Source: an uncultured Halieaceae bacterium
GTDB lineage: Bacteria; Pseudomonadota; Gammaproteobacteria; Pseudomonadales; Halieaceae
NCBI GenBank assembly: GCA_913056165.1
Contig: CAJXMD010000003.1
Location: 1 to 64,000, forward strand
Direction: 5' to 3'
Length of the DNA: 64,000 bases
The notes under the pieces were generated by a model. The model ran no database searches. It was not told the DNA's origin and saw only the letters and a program-made list of their open reading frames with translations. Below are positions 20,278 to 29,881 of this stretch, one piece after another; positions within the stretch are counted from its first letter, which is position 1, and the number at the start of each line of letters is the position of its first letter. The position numbers and the translations under genes were made by a program.

Positions 20278-21531
20278 GTGAAGTCATTTGAGGACTTAGC
20301 CGACTGGTTGTCCCATTTAGAGACTTTGCATCCAAAATCGATTGATTTGGGTCTCACCCGGATAACGACCGTAGCGGAGCGGCTCGGCTTGCGGCAGGGA
20401 AAACCGCTGACAATCACCGTGGCGGGAACCAACGGCAAAGGATCGACGGTAGCAACCCTTCAGCATTTCCTGAAACGACAGGGAGCATCCGTCGGCGCCT
20501 ACACGTCGCCTCATCTCATTGATTTTAACGAACGGATTGTTGTCCGCGGTGTGCCCGCCTCGGATACGCAGATTCTGGCTGCCTTTGCCGAGATTGAGGC
20601 AGCCAGAGCCAGCATCACCCTGAGTTATTTTGAGTTCGCAACGCTGGCAGCGTTACTGATCTTCAAGCAGGAGGCGGTTGACTGGCAAATTTTGGAGGTG
20701 GGTCTCGGAGGGCGGTTGGATGCCGTTAACTGCGTCGATACAGATTTGGCTATTGTAACCAGTATCGGCCTTGACCATACCGAATGGCTGGGTGAAACCC
20801 GTGAAGAGATTGCGCCAGAGAAAGCCGGCGTGGCCCGCCAGGACAAGCCGGTCATTGTTGCGGAATCGGCACTGCCCTCAACCCTGTTACCCGCGCTTGA
20901 TGCCATCGGCGCCCGGCCTTATGTGCTGGGCCGGGATTGGCGGCTTGAGGATTGGCGGCTTGAACTCCCGACGGGTCGATGTATTGATTTGCCCGCTTCC
21001 TACTCTTTGCAGGCCACTAATATCGCCGCGGCGGTGGTTGCCCTTGAGGTTCTGGGTTTAGGACCGAGTCAGGAGGAGGTTAATCTGGCTCTGGCGGGGT
21101 TTTCTGTGCCCGGTCGGCAGTTCCGGTTTACCCACCAAAATCGAGAGTGGTGGTTAGACGTATCCCATAACCGTGAATCCGTTGCCGCGCTGCTTGAAGC
21201 GCTTGATGCCAGTCCCTGCGAGGGGGCGACTCATTTGCTCTTCGGTGCCATGGCCGACAAGCCGCTCCATGATATGATTAGTCTGGCGTCTGCGGCTGGC
21301 AGTGTATGGCATCTGCCAGATAACCACGCGGGGGATCGAGCGGCAACACCTGTGGCTTTGGCGGATTTGATCAACACTCTCGATCCACAAGCACACACGC
21401 GGCTTTATGAGTCGCCAGAGGGGGCGCATGAGGGAGCACTCGAGATGACCGAGCCCGGAGATCGTATCGTTGTCTTTGGATCCTTCGTGACGATAGGCGA
21501 GCAAATGAAGCTGATGCAGCAACACGGATAA
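20278..21531 (+). CDS. folC: bifunctional dihydrofolate/folylpolyglutamate synthase
   Basis: FolC, 417 residues, adds glutamates to (dihydro)folates with ATP. The P-loop GTNGKGS is near 52-58, followed by SPHLIDFNERI (Omega loop) and the LDHTEWLG metal-binding stretch. I place the start at GTG 20278 since GGAGG (20265-20269) is spaced eight bases before it; a TTG at 20263 is in frame but includes the ribosome site itself. A short duplicated stretch near residue 223 (WRLEDWRLE) is visible as a 12-bp direct repeat in the DNA. Confidence 0.93.
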   Translation: MKSFEDLADWLSHLETLHPKSIDLGLTRITTVAERLGLRQGKPLTITVAGTNGKGSTVATLQHFLKRQGASVGAYTSPHLIDFNERIVVRGVPASDTQILAAFAEIEAARASITLSYFEFATLAALLIFKQEAVDWQILEVGLGGRLDAVNCVDTDLAIVTSIGLDHTEWLGETREEIAPEKAGVARQDKPVIVAESALPSTLLPALDAIGARPYVLGRDWRLEDWRLELPTGRCIDLPASYSLQATNIAAAVVALEVLGLGPSQEEVNLALAGFSVPGRQFRFTHQNREWWLDVSHNRESVAALLEALDASPCEGATHLLFGAMADKPLHDMISLASAAGSVWHLPDNHAGDRAATPVALADLINTLDPQAHTRLYESPEGAHEGALEMTEPGDRIVVFGSFVTIGEQMKLMQQHG

Positions 21532-21550
21532 TCGGGAGTCTGAGCAGACT

Positions 21551-22162
21551 GTGAACCCCGTAGTTAGACAGCGATTGGTTGGGACACTGGTTCTTTTGGC
21601 GATGGCTGTTGTCTTCTGGCCCATTATTTTTGTGAGCCCTGAAATGAAGACATCAATTGTTATTGACGAACCGCCGCCAGTGCCTGTCATTGATACTGAA
21701 CCGCTTCCCGATCTGATATCGCCCAAGGAAAAAATCAGTAGCACTGTCGTGGCGCCGAGCTACGATGAGGAGGCTCAGGCCCTGGCCGATCAAAAGACAC
21801 TCATCAATGCCGAGCAAGATGTTGCCCAGACCGCTGTAAATTTGGCGCCCGCTGACACGCTTGAAACGACTGACCTGTCTCGAAAAGCACCGTCCCCCAT
21901 TGTCCCCGATAGTTCGGGCTTCCCCATCACCTGGGTGTTGCAGGTTGCCACGGTCAGTACTCAGGAGAGGGCAGCGAGCCTGGTGGATCAATTGGTTAGC
22001 AAGGGCTATGAGGCATTTGCCAGTAGCTTCGCATCAAACGATAAGATTCTCTGGCGGGTCCAGATAGGGCCAAAAGCAGACCTGGCGCGATTTGAACCTA
22101 TCAAGTTGGAAGTCGATAAAGCACTCCGAGTAGAGTCGGTCATCGTCAGGTACAGGCAGTAA
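21551..22162 (+). CDS. dedD: SPOR-domain cell division protein (DedD-like)
   Basis: A 203-residue bitopic inner-membrane protein: short cytoplasmic start, one transmembrane helix (about 9-28), a Pro/Asp-rich periplasmic linker and a C-terminal SPOR domain (about 125-200, VLQVATVSTQERA to WRVQIGP). SPOR domains bind denuded peptidoglycan at the septum. The start is GTG 21551. Position between folC and cvpA matches the DedD locus of other gammaproteobacteria. Confidence 0.85.
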   Translation: MNPVVRQRLVGTLVLLAMAVVFWPIIFVSPEMKTSIVIDEPPPVPVIDTEPLPDLISPKEKISSTVVAPSYDEEAQALADQKTLINAEQDVAQTAVNLAPADTLETTDLSRKAPSPIVPDSSGFPITWVLQVATVSTQERAASLVDQLVSKGYEAFASSFASNDKILWRVQIGPKADLARFEPIKLEVDKALRVESVIVRYRQ

Positions 22163-22164
22163 CC

Positions 22165-22734
22165 GTGGGGGATATTGAACAGCAAATGGTTGCAGCTACC
22201 GGTGGCTTTAACGAACTTGACTGGCTGGCGGTGGTGGTAGTTTTAATATCAGTGTTGGTAGGGCTCTATCGTGGATTTGGTAGGGAGGCGCTTGCGCTAA
22301 TCGGGTGGATTGCAGCCTTTGTACTCGCAAATGTTCTGGCTGAGCCATTGGCAAACGCCTTACGAGCAATCAGCGACAGCGAGACGGTGAGATATCTGGC
22401 GGGTTGGATTTTGGTTTTTATCGGAGTTCTGGCGATATTCAAAATACTGGCTGGACTGTTCGCCCAGCAAATGCGGCAACCCGGTCTAAATATAGGTAAT
22501 CGTCTCTTGGGGGGAGTATTCGGTCTATCGAGGGGCTTGGTCATTATGTTGGCTTTGACCTTCGTGCTTCGATCGGTTGTGCCGAGTTCACAAGACGACC
22601 TGCTTGATGATGCGGAGATCACCCCGCTGCTTAAAACGCTGGCAGAGTGGTTGGGGGAAAACATGGAAACGGTCCTTGAGGCTGCCCCTGCCGAGCAACT
22701 GGAACAGGAGCTAGAGTCGGTTGAAATGCTTTAG
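22165..22734 (+). CDS. cvpA: CvpA family membrane protein
   Basis: A 189-residue inner-membrane protein with four predicted transmembrane helices (about 20-37, 42-60, 78-100, 115-140) and the CvpA-type LDWLAVVVV...GLYRGFGREAL start. Known in E. coli for colicin V production and membrane stress; biochemical role unclear. The start is GTG 22165, two bases after dedD. It is followed by purF, as almost everywhere in this class. Confidence 0.9.
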   Translation: MGDIEQQMVAATGGFNELDWLAVVVVLISVLVGLYRGFGREALALIGWIAAFVLANVLAEPLANALRAISDSETVRYLAGWILVFIGVLAIFKILAGLFAQQMRQPGLNIGNRLLGGVFGLSRGLVIMLALTFVLRSVVPSSQDDLLDDAEITPLLKTLAEWLGENMETVLEAAPAEQLEQELESVEML

Positions 22735-22749
22735 TAGGGAGACAGCCTC

Positions 22750-24267
22750 ATGTGCGGTTTAGTCGGGATCGTGGGCAATACAGACGTGGCTGCTGATATC
22801 TATGATGCGCTCACGATGTTGCAGCATCGAGGACAGGATGCTGCGGGCATTATGACCTGCAGGGGCGGAAAGTTTTTACAGCGCAAGGGAGAGGGCTTAG
22901 TCAGGGATGTATTTCGTCCTCATCACATGACTCAGCTATTGGGCTCCTTTGGGGTGGGACACGTTAGATACCCCACTCAGGGAAGCTCGGGAACCGCCCT
23001 GGCTCAACCGTTCTATGTCAATTCACCCTATGGCATTGCGCTGGCGCACAACGGTAATTTGACCAACTCGGAGTCGCTAAGTGCTGGTTTATTCCAAAGT
23101 GATCTGCGTCATCTGAATACCGATTCTGATTCAGAAGTCCTTCTGAATGTTTTTGCTCATGAGCTTCAGCGCCTCGGCAAGCTTGTCCCGGGCGCCGAGG
23201 ATATTTTTACTGCCATCAGGGCGCTGCATCGCCGATGTGAAGGTGGCTATGCGGCGGTAGCGATGATTGCAAAATTAGGGTTGGTCGCATTCAGAGATCC
23301 AAATGGAATTCGACCACTGGTTGTTGGAAAGCGTCAGCAGGAGGACGCCAAGCCCGAGTATATGGTGGCCTCAGAGAGCGTGGCCCTTGATGTCTTGGGG
23401 TTTGAATTGGTGGGAGATGTGGCGCCTGGCGAGGCCATTTTTATTGACTCTTCCGGCGACCTTCATCGCGCGGCCTGCGCTGACAATCCTCGGCTCACTC
23501 CCTGTATCTTCGAACATGTCTATTTTGCCCGCCCGGATTCCTTGATCGACGGGATCTCTGTTTATAAAACCCGCATGCGACAGGGTGAGCGGTTGGCGAA
23601 AAAGGTTTTGTCCCTTCGGCCGGATCACGACATTGACGTGGTGATTCCGATTCCCGATACCAGCCGCGTGGCGGGGCAGTCGCTGGCTTATGAGCTGGGC
23701 GTCAAATTTCGTGAGGGCTTCATGAAGAATCGATACATAGGTCGAACCTTCATTATGCCGGGTCAAAGCCAGCGCCAGAAGTCCGTGCGTCAGAAGTTGA
23801 ACCCTATACCCCTCGAGTTTGGTGGAAAGAATGTCTTGCTGGTAGATGACTCGATTGTCCGGGGCACCACCTGCGGCCAAATTATTCAGATGGCCCGAGA
23901 TGCAGGTGCTAACAAGGTTTATTTTGCTTCGGCAGCGCCTCCGGTTCGCTATCCCAACGTGTATGGCATCGATATGCCCGCGGCTAATGAACTCATTGCT
24001 CATGGGCGTACTGTTGGAGAGATATGTGATTTGATCGGCGCAGACTGGCTCGTTTATCAGGATTTAGAGGATTTGTTTGCGAGCTCTTTTGAAGGGAATG
24101 AGGCGATAGAAGATTTTGAGTCATCGGTATTTGACGGTCGTTACCTTGCGGGTACGGTGGATGAGGCCTATCTGAGTAGCGTTGAGGCAGCTCGTGCAGA
24201 GGGTTCTGCCTTGCGGATTGCAGCGAGTCAGGAAGGAGCCGTCGTCGGGCTTCACAACGACAGTTGA
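22750..24267 (+). CDS. purF: amidophosphoribosyltransferase
   Basis: PurF, 505 residues, first committed enzyme of purine synthesis. After Met removal the catalytic Cys of the glutaminase domain (CGLVGIVG) is N-terminal. The PRPP-binding site [14 protein letters not shown] lies near 363-376 in the phosphoribosyltransferase domain. GGGAGA precedes the ATG. Length is standard. Confidence 0.97.
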   Translation: MCGLVGIVGNTDVAADIYDALTMLQHRGQDAAGIMTCRGGKFLQRKGEGLVRDVFRPHHMTQLLGSFGVGHVRYPTQGSSGTALAQPFYVNSPYGIALAHNGNLTNSESLSAGLFQSDLRHLNTDSDSEVLLNVFAHELQRLGKLVPGAEDIFTAIRALHRRCEGGYAAVAMIAKLGLVAFRDPNGIRPLVVGKRQQEDAKPEYMVASESVALDVLGFELVGDVAPGEAIFIDSSGDLHRAACADNPRLTPCIFEHVYFARPDSLIDGISVYKTRMRQGERLAKKVLSLRPDHDIDVVIPIPDTSRVAGQSLAYELGVKFREGFMKNRYIGRTFIMPGQSQRQKSVRQKLNPIPLEFGGKNVLLVDDSIVRGTTCGQIIQMARDAGANKVYFASAAPPVRYPNVYGIDMPAANELIAHGRTVGEICDLIGADWLVYQDLEDLFASSFEGNEAIEDFESSVFDGRYLAGTVDEAYLSSVEAARAEGSALRIAASQEGAVVGLHNDS

Positions 24268-24301
24268 TGACATCTTCACTAGGGTTTGGGCAGAACGAGT
24301 A

Positions 24302-25498
24302 GTGACTAAAGAACGGGGAAATTGGCTAGACACCGCGCATCCTGAAACTCGAGCGATTAGATCGGGGGTGAAGCGGACGCCGGAGGGTGAGCATAGTGAA
24401 CCCATCTTTACCACCTCCAGTTTTGTCTTTGAGAGCGCTGAGGATGCTGCCGCGAAATTCATGGGGCAGGACGGTGCCAACGTTTACTCGCGCTATACCA
24501 ACCCCACCGTCAGAATGTTGGAGCAACGCCTGGCTGCACTGGAGCAGGCGGATGCAGCAGTTGCTACTGCCTCAGGTATGGCAGCGATACTCTCTGTGTG
24601 CATGGCGTTTTTACAGGCTGGCGACAGGGTTGTGTGTTCCCGAGACGTTTTCGGCAGCACAACTGGGTTGTTTCAAAATTACATGAGCAAATTCGGTGTT
24701 GATGTTTGTTTTGTACCGCTGACTGACTTTGAGGCATGGGAGCGTGAGGTGACTTCGAGCACCAAGCTTGTCTTCTGTGAGAGTCCCTCAAATCCCCTGT
24801 GTGAAGTTGCTGATCTGAAAAGACTGGCCGACTTGACACATCGCGTCGGCGCTAAGTTTGTTGTCGACAACTGTTTTTGTACCCCTGCGTTACAAACACC
24901 GCTTGCATTGGGTGCAGACATCATTATCCATTCTGCGACCAAGTATCTTGATGGGCAGGGCAGGGTGCTCGGCGGCGCCGCAGTAGGATCGGCTCAAGAC
25001 ATGGCGGCGGTCACTGCCTTCGTCCGAACCTGTGGTCCCGCAATGAGCCCCTTTAACGCCTGGGTGGTACTGAAAGGCCTGGAAACCTTATTTCTAAGGA
25101 TGGAAGCCCACTCGCACAATGCCCAGAAGCTTGCCGAGTGGCTGGTATCAAATCCTCAGGTGCTGAAGGTTCACTACGCCGGACTCGCCGATCATCAAGG
25201 ACACTCGCTGGCAAGTATGCAGCAGAGTCATTACGGCGGCGTTCTTTCTTTCGAGATAAAGGGCGGACGTGATGCGGCCTGGCGTTTCATCAATGCCACT
25301 GAACTGATGTCTTTAACCGCAAACCTCGGGGATGTGAGAACAACGATCGTACATCCGGCGACAACAACTCATGGACGACTTTCTGACCAACAGCGCTCAG
25401 AAGCAGGAATTGCTGAGGGACTTATCAGGATTGCGGTTGGTCTTGAACATATCGATGATCTTCGCAAGGATTGCGATCGAGGGTTCGACGCCCTTTAG
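24302..25498 (+). CDS. metZ: O-succinylhomoserine sulfhydrylase
   Basis: PLP enzyme of the Cys/Met metabolism family, 398 residues, that makes homocysteine directly from O-succinylhomoserine and sulfide. The PLP lysine is Lys214 in HSATKYLDGQGR, and SRYTNPTV, VESPSNP-like CESPSNPLC and HPATTTHGRL blocks match Pseudomonas MetZ. I choose GTG 24302, which gives a family-like length; the frame is open back to 24182 inside purF but those residues are not conserved. purF-metZ adjacency is also found in Pseudomonas. Confidence 0.93.
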   Translation: MTKERGNWLDTAHPETRAIRSGVKRTPEGEHSEPIFTTSSFVFESAEDAAAKFMGQDGANVYSRYTNPTVRMLEQRLAALEQADAAVATASGMAAILSVCMAFLQAGDRVVCSRDVFGSTTGLFQNYMSKFGVDVCFVPLTDFEAWEREVTSSTKLVFCESPSNPLCEVADLKRLADLTHRVGAKFVVDNCFCTPALQTPLALGADIIIHSATKYLDGQGRVLGGAAVGSAQDMAAVTAFVRTCGPAMSPFNAWVVLKGLETLFLRMEAHSHNAQKLAEWLVSNPQVLKVHYAGLADHQGHSLASMQQSHYGGVLSFEIKGGRDAAWRFINATELMSLTANLGDVRTTIVHPATTTHGRLSDQQRSEAGIAEGLIRIAVGLEHIDDLRKDCDRGFDAL

Positions 25499-25855
25499 AC
25501 AATGGCGAATCATTGGAAGGTATTCGCATGAAACCCATCACCGATGATGTCGTCGCTACAGTCGAAGAGTCATCGCTTGGCAAAACAAATGAGGTACGGA
25601 CTGCGGTTGTAGCCGGTCTCAGCGCAAGACTCCGCAGATTTTTTTGCAATGGTAGATTGCGATTTCGGAAGCTCGATATCGAGACCTGAAGCCCAAGCAA
25701 ATATCAGTATAGAAGCTGTATCAGCTTGAGGACTCATGGTTTTCAGGCCCACTATAAATCCCTTACCATAGGATCAACGCAGGCGAGAGGTTCGTCTAAT
25801 TTGGCCGCTTCATATTCTCGATTTGCATCTCGTAAAAGACACCGGAGATTCCATA
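25499..25855 (+). other. intergenic stretch before the PQQ dehydrogenase
   Basis: This 357-bp stretch holds little. It has one short candidate ORF (25528-25689) and a perfect 15-bp palindrome AAGCTG-TAT-CAGCTT (25713-25727) that could be an operator or the stem of a weak terminator; no T-run follows it. The promoter of the PQQ dehydrogenase should lie in its last 150 bases, which are AT-richer than the surroundings, but I cannot point to clear -35/-10 boxes. Confidence 0.5.
25528..25689 (+). CDS. possible small protein, 53 residues
   Basis: An ATG at 25528 has GGAAGG seven bases upstream and opens a 53-codon frame just after metZ. The product has an acidic first half and a basic second half (SARLRRFF, RLRFRKLD) and no family I know. 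It is supported only by the ribosome site and the position, so it may be chance. Confidence 0.25.
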   Translation: MKPITDDVVATVEESSLGKTNEVRTAVVAGLSARLRRFFCNGRLRFRKLDIET

Positions 25856-28090
25856 ATGATAACGAAATTGCTCTCGCTGACATCCCTATGTGTGGCGCTG
25901 GTTGTGTCAGGTTGTGGCGGAAATTCTTCGCCCGATACAGTTGAAGGCGAGACCACTAGTAGCAGCTCCGGCGTGCAAGGTGGAGCGGAGCCGGCCAAAT
26001 CTCTCGCAGCGGTGAGCGATGCTCGTTTGGCAGCTGCCCTTGATGAGCCACAACAATGGATGACTTATGGCGGTTCCTATGATGAAACCCGCCATTCGCC
26101 GCTGAGCAAAATCAATCGGGACACCCTTCAGGACTTGGGTATTGGGTGGGTGTATGACATGAAAAAACCACGAGGTGTCGAAGCGACACCCATAGTCGTT
26201 GATGGGGTGATGTATGTCACCGGCTCATGGTCAGTTGTTTACGCGCTTGATGCGCGCACCGGCGAAGAGCTTTGGGTGTATGACCCAGAAGTTTCGGGGG
26301 AAGATGCGGCAAAAGGCTGCTGCGATGTAGTGAACCGTGGCGTCGCGGTTTACGAGGGCAAGGTATTCGTGGGGATCTTTGACGGCAGATTGGAAGCGCT
26401 CGACGCCAAAACGGGCGAGGTAGTGTGGAGTCAGGTGACCGTCGATCAATCGAAGCCCTACACGATTACCGGTGCACCGCGGGTATTTAAAGACAAAGTC
26501 ATTATCGGCAATGGTGGAGCCGAACTGGGTGTGCGTGGTTATGTGACGGCCTACGATACGGCGAGCGGCGATCTTGTCTGGCGCTTTTATACGGTGCCTA
26601 ATCCAAACAAGAAGCCTGATGGCGCCGCCTCCGACGACATTCTCGCCAAGCTGGCCAACGAGACCTGGGGTGATACAGGGGCATGGACCACCGATGGCGG
26701 TGGTGGCACCGTGTGGGATGCCATCGTGTATGACAGCGTAAATGATCAGGTGCTACTTGGGGTCGGCAACGGCTCTCCGTGGAATGCTTCCATCCGTGAT
26801 CCAGAGGGCGACGGTGACAATCTGTTTCTATCGTCGATTGTTGCAGTCGATGCCGATACCGGCAGCTATCGCTGGCACTACCAGACAACACCTCGAGATA
26901 TGTGGGATTACACCGCGACACAACCGATTTTGCTTGCAGACTTACCGTTAGGGGAGGCGGGAGCGCCTCGGCGGGTTGTGATGCAGGCCCCCAAGAACGG
27001 GTTCTTTTATGTGATCGATGCAAAGTCCGGGGATCTTATTTCTGCCGACGCCTTTACCGACATGACCTGGGCCACGGGGGTTGATGAAAACGGTCGTCCA
27101 ATCGAAGTTCCCGAGGCGCGCAGTTTGTCCGAGGACTTTGCGGTTCTTCCGGGGCCGACGGGCGCGCACAATTGGCATCCCATGTCCTACAGCCCAGATA
27201 CTGGTCTCGTGTACATTCCGACCAACATCTGGCCCTTCCTCTACAGCCGACCTGACCCCAATGATCCTGTGAAGAGCAACTGGAATGTGGGCTACCGTGA
27301 AGACGCAGGGTGGCCCCTGGAGATCCCCGCGGGTGGCATCGAGGGGATGCGTGGTATGGGCGGCGGATCGCTGCTGGCCTGGGATCCTGTCAAAGGACAG
27401 GCGCGCTGGGCGGTACCCTTTCCTGTGCCTTTCAACGGCGGCACCCTGTCGGTGGCTAGCGGACTGGTATTCCAGGCTAACAAAGGCGGCGAGTTGGTCG
27501 CCTATGATGCGGAGACAGGAGAGCGAGTCTGGTCCCATGGGTTGGTTGGTGGGCCTGGTGCAGCGCCAATGACCTATGAGGTCGATGGCGAGCAATATCT
27601 CTCGATTCTCTCAGGATGGGGTAGCACCATCGCGATGGTTTATGGTGTGGTGTTTGAGGACGCCGTGGGTCCGGAGACGGGTCGGGTGATCACCTTTAAG
27701 TTGGGCGGACAGGGAGAGCTGCCAAAGCCCCTTGAGACCGGCATTGCACGCAGCCCGAAAAGCCAGCCTCTTGGCGATGAGGCGCTTCAAGCAAAGGGAT
27801 TGCGTCTCTTCGCGGCGAATTGCCAGTGGTGCCACGGTGCCTTTGCCATCAGCTCTGGCGTCCTGCCTGATCTGCGCTGGTCGGCGATTACCTCGACTGA
27901 AGCGTCTTGGGATGCGGTTTTAAGAGACGGTGCGCTGAGCGCTAACGGGATGGTGTCCTTCGGCGACCGATTGGATAAAGAGGAAACTGATGCCATTCGC
28001 GCTTACGTGGTGAAGCAAGCCTGGGATGCAGTAGCTCGCGGTGAGGCAGACGCCCCCGCCGGCACCGGAGCGGATGTAGGGGCGCATTAA
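25856..28090 (+). CDS. PQQ-dependent quinohemoprotein dehydrogenase, lipoprotein
   Basis: A 744-residue periplasmic type II quinohemoprotein alcohol dehydrogenase. The signal peptide ends in a lipobox (VSGC, Cys20), so it is probably membrane-tethered. The eight-bladed PQQ propeller covers about 50-600, with the vicinal Cys155-Cys156 that stacks on PQQ. A fused C-terminal cytochrome c domain has CQWCH (Cys656, Cys659, His660) and a distal Met candidate in GMVSF. GGAG precedes ATG 25856; an upstream ATG at 25823 would break the signal peptide. It oxidises a primary or secondary alcohol; the substrate is unknown. It lies convergent to gcdH, at the edge of the indole island, and has no island-type operator. 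Confidence 0.9.
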   Translation: MITKLLSLTSLCVALVVSGCGGNSSPDTVEGETTSSSSGVQGGAEPAKSLAAVSDARLAAALDEPQQWMTYGGSYDETRHSPLSKINRDTLQDLGIGWVYDMKKPRGVEATPIVVDGVMYVTGSWSVVYALDARTGEELWVYDPEVSGEDAAKGCCDVVNRGVAVYEGKVFVGIFDGRLEALDAKTGEVVWSQVTVDQSKPYTITGAPRVFKDKVIIGNGGAELGVRGYVTAYDTASGDLVWRFYTVPNPNKKPDGAASDDILAKLANETWGDTGAWTTDGGGGTVWDAIVYDSVNDQVLLGVGNGSPWNASIRDPEGDGDNLFLSSIVAVDADTGSYRWHYQTTPRDMWDYTATQPILLADLPLGEAGAPRRVVMQAPKNGFFYVIDAKSGDLISADAFTDMTWATGVDENGRPIEVPEARSLSEDFAVLPGPTGAHNWHPMSYSPDTGLVYIPTNIWPFLYSRPDPNDPVKSNWNVGYREDAGWPLEIPAGGIEGMRGMGGGSLLAWDPVKGQARWAVPFPVPFNGGTLSVASGLVFQANKGGELVAYDAETGERVWSHGLVGGPGAAPMTYEVDGEQYLSILSGWGSTIAMVYGVVFEDAVGPETGRVITFKLGGQGELPKPLETGIARSPKSQPLGDEALQAKGLRLFAANCQWCHGAFAISSGVLPDLRWSAITSTEASWDAVLRDGALSANGMVSFGDRLDKEETDAIRAYVVKQAWDAVARGEADAPAGTGADVGAH

Positions 28091-28105
28091 GTTAAGACTG
28101 GGTGT

Positions 28106-28124
28106 CCCCGCTCAGAAGGCGGGG
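28106..28124. terminator. hairpin between convergent genes
   Basis: CCCCGC (28106-28111) and GCGGGG (28119-28124) form a 6-bp GC stem with a 7-base loop, between the convergent PQQ dehydrogenase and gcdH genes and overlapping the gcdH stop codon. No T-run follows on either strand, so terminator function is only suggested by position. Confidence 0.35.
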
Positions 28125-29293
28125 ATATCTGTCTGGCTTCTACCAAGAATCAGGGCGTGAATATCGTGGGTGCCCTCGTAGGTGTTCACCACTTCCAGGT
28201 TCATCATATGGCGCATGATGGGATATTCATCGGAAATGCCGTTCCCGCCCAGCATATCTCGTGCCTTCCTTGCGATATCAAGTGCTTTGCCGCAGGAATT
28301 TCTTTTGATCAGGCTGATCAAGTCCGGCGAAATTTCGCCTGCGGAGAGCATCTGTCCGGCTCGAAGACAGGCCTGAAGCCCCAAAGCAATTTCTGTCTGC
28401 ATATCGGCGAGCTTAAGCTGAATCAGCTGCGTGGCCGCAAGAGGGCGACCAAATTGCTGGCGATCAAGGGTGTACTGTCGCGCGCTGTGCCAGCAGGTTT
28501 CAGCAGCACCCAGGGTGCCCCAGGCGATACCGTAGCGGGCGTTGTTTAGGCAGCCAAAAGGTCCTTTTAGTCCATGAACGTTGGGAAGCAGGTTCTCCTC
28601 GGGGACGAAGACATCCTCCATCACGATTTCGCCGGTTATTGACGCTCGCAGAGCGAGCTTGCCTTCTATTTTAGGGGCGCTTAGCCCCTTCATTCCCTTT
28701 TCAAGAATGAACCCGCGGATAACATCATCGTCCGTTTTGGCCCAGACGATAAACACGTCTGCAATCGGGCTGTTGGAGATCCACATTTTTGCCCCGGTGA
28801 GAGCGTAACCACCATCCACGGAACGGGCCCGGGTTACCATGCCGCCCGGGTCAGATCCGTGATCGGGTTCTGTGAGGCCGAAGCAGCCGATCCACTCGCC
28901 GGTGGCGAGTTTGGGCAGATACTTCTCTTTCTGGGCGTCGGAGCCGTACGCGTAGATGGGATACATCACCAGCGACGACTGGACGCTCAGCATGGAACGA
29001 TAGCCGGAGTCGACCCGTTCTACCTCTCTCGCTACGAGGCCATAGCAAACGTAGTCGACGCCAGGGCACCCGTATCCATCGATCGTGGAGCCCAGTAGCC
29101 CCATTTCCCCCATCTCCCGGAAAATAGCGGGGTCAGTTTCTTCGTGACGAAATGCCTCTTTGACCCGGGGCAAGAGCTGCCCTTGGGCATATTGCCTTGC
29201 GCTGTCACGAACCATTCGCTGTTCGTCGCTGAGCTGGCTGTCAAGTTCGAAGGGGTCTTCCCAGTTCAGTTTGCTCCAGCGTGTGCTGCCCAT
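28112..29293 (-). CDS. gcdH: glutaryl-CoA dehydrogenase-type acyl-CoA dehydrogenase
   Basis: A 393-residue FAD acyl-CoA dehydrogenase of the GcdH type, which oxidises and decarboxylates glutaryl-CoA to crotonyl-CoA. The motifs [38 protein letters not shown] and the C-terminal catalytic-Glu segment [16 protein letters not shown] are GcdH-like. I choose ATG 29293 because GGAG sits six bases upstream; ATG 29305 has no ribosome site. An island operator (29320-29335) lies just upstream, so gcdH is probably induced with the catabolic genes and handles the ring-cleavage product after it has been shortened to glutaryl-CoA. That link is inference. Confidence 0.85.
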   Translation of the reverse strand: MGSTRWSKLNWEDPFELDSQLSDEQRMVRDSARQYAQGQLLPRVKEAFRHEETDPAIFREMGEMGLLGSTIDGYGCPGVDYVCYGLVAREVERVDSGYRSMLSVQSSLVMYPIYAYGSDAQKEKYLPKLATGEWIGCFGLTEPDHGSDPGGMVTRARSVDGGYALTGAKMWISNSPIADVFIVWAKTDDDVIRGFILEKGMKGLSAPKIEGKLALRASITGEIVMEDVFVPEENLLPNVHGLKGPFGCLNNARYGIAWGTLGAAETCWHSARQYTLDRQQFGRPLAATQLIQLKLADMQTEIALGLQACLRAGQMLSAGEISPDLISLIKRNSCGKALDIARKARDMLGGNGISDEYPIMRHMMNLEVVNTYEGTHDIHALILGRSQTDIPAF

Positions 29294-29319
29294 GAGTTTC
29301 TCCATGTCGATAGGTAGAA

Positions 29320-29335
29320 GCTTTAAGTTTAAAAT
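29320..29335. promoter_or_regulatory. island palindrome, copy 1 (gcdH)
   Basis: GCTTTAAGTTTAAAAT matches the island consensus ATTTTA-N4-TAAAAT in the right arm fully and in four of six bases of the left arm. It lies 27 bases upstream of the gcdH start and inside the gap after the dioxygenase beta gene, giving gcdH its own controlled promoter. Confidence 0.7.
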
Positions 29336-29410
29336 ATCTGTGATCTCCAGCCAAGAAGACCGCTCTGGGGCCTACCCTCTTGGGGAAGGGTATCGGTCAG
29401 CGGGCGTTGG

Positions 29411-29881
29411 TCACAGGTAGATGATCAGGGATTGCTGTGGCGCCTCTGGGTTAATGAGATCGACCTGTTTTTCCAGAATTTTAAAGTCTTCGCCATCGAT
29501 CTGAAGGCGATGGGTAACTCTGCAGGCGTAAAGGCGTTGCTCGTCTCGATACCACACGACCACGTGCTGATTCGACGTTACTGTTATAACGTCTTCTGCC
29601 ACCTCTGGCAGGAGGCGTATATTGCCTATGACATGAGAGCAGCGAACCTCCCACTCTTTGGATGATGCTCTCGGGTGAATGAAATTTCGGCGGCGAATTT
29701 CCATCATGACCCGGTCGTCATAGATGTGGGAGATATGGTTGATGGGATCCTGCTGATCTTCTGTCGCAGGCATCCAGTAGGTACCGCTTTCGGCAAACAG
29801 ATTCATCCAGGAATCCAGATCGGGTCGATCCAGCAGATCGGCTTCCCGGTAAAGAAATTCCTCGATACGTTCCCGATTCAC
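29411..29881 (-). CDS. ring-hydroxylating dioxygenase beta subunit
   Basis: Small subunit (156 residues) of a Rieske non-heme-iron dioxygenase, a cone-shaped NTF2-like fold that packs the catalytic alpha trimer. The pattern READLLDRPDLDSWMNLF, then YWMPATED and the HP...EVRCSHVIGNIRL stretch are typical of the benzoate/anthranilate-type beta family. The start is GTG 29881, which overlaps the alpha stop (GTGA) and has GAGGTG upstream; an in-frame ATG at 29929 lies inside the alpha gene. In this context it probably helps oxygenate an indole ring. Confidence 0.85.
   Translation of the reverse strand: MNRERIEEFLYREADLLDRPDLDSWMNLFAESGTYWMPATEDQQDPINHISHIYDDRVMMEIRRRNFIHPRASSKEWEVRCSHVIGNIRLLPEVAEDVITVTSNQHVVVWYRDEQRLYACRVTHRLQIDGEDFKILEKQVDLINPEAPQQSLIIYL

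Noticed and set aside
24182-24301. N-terminal extension of MetZ reaching into purF
   Set aside because: The extra residues are not family-like and overlap the purF coding end; GTG 24302 gives the normal length.
26598-27023. 141-codon open frame on the minus strand inside the PQQ dehydrogenase
   Set aside because: Arg/His/Ser-rich translation without motif, opposite a well supported gene; a shadow frame.
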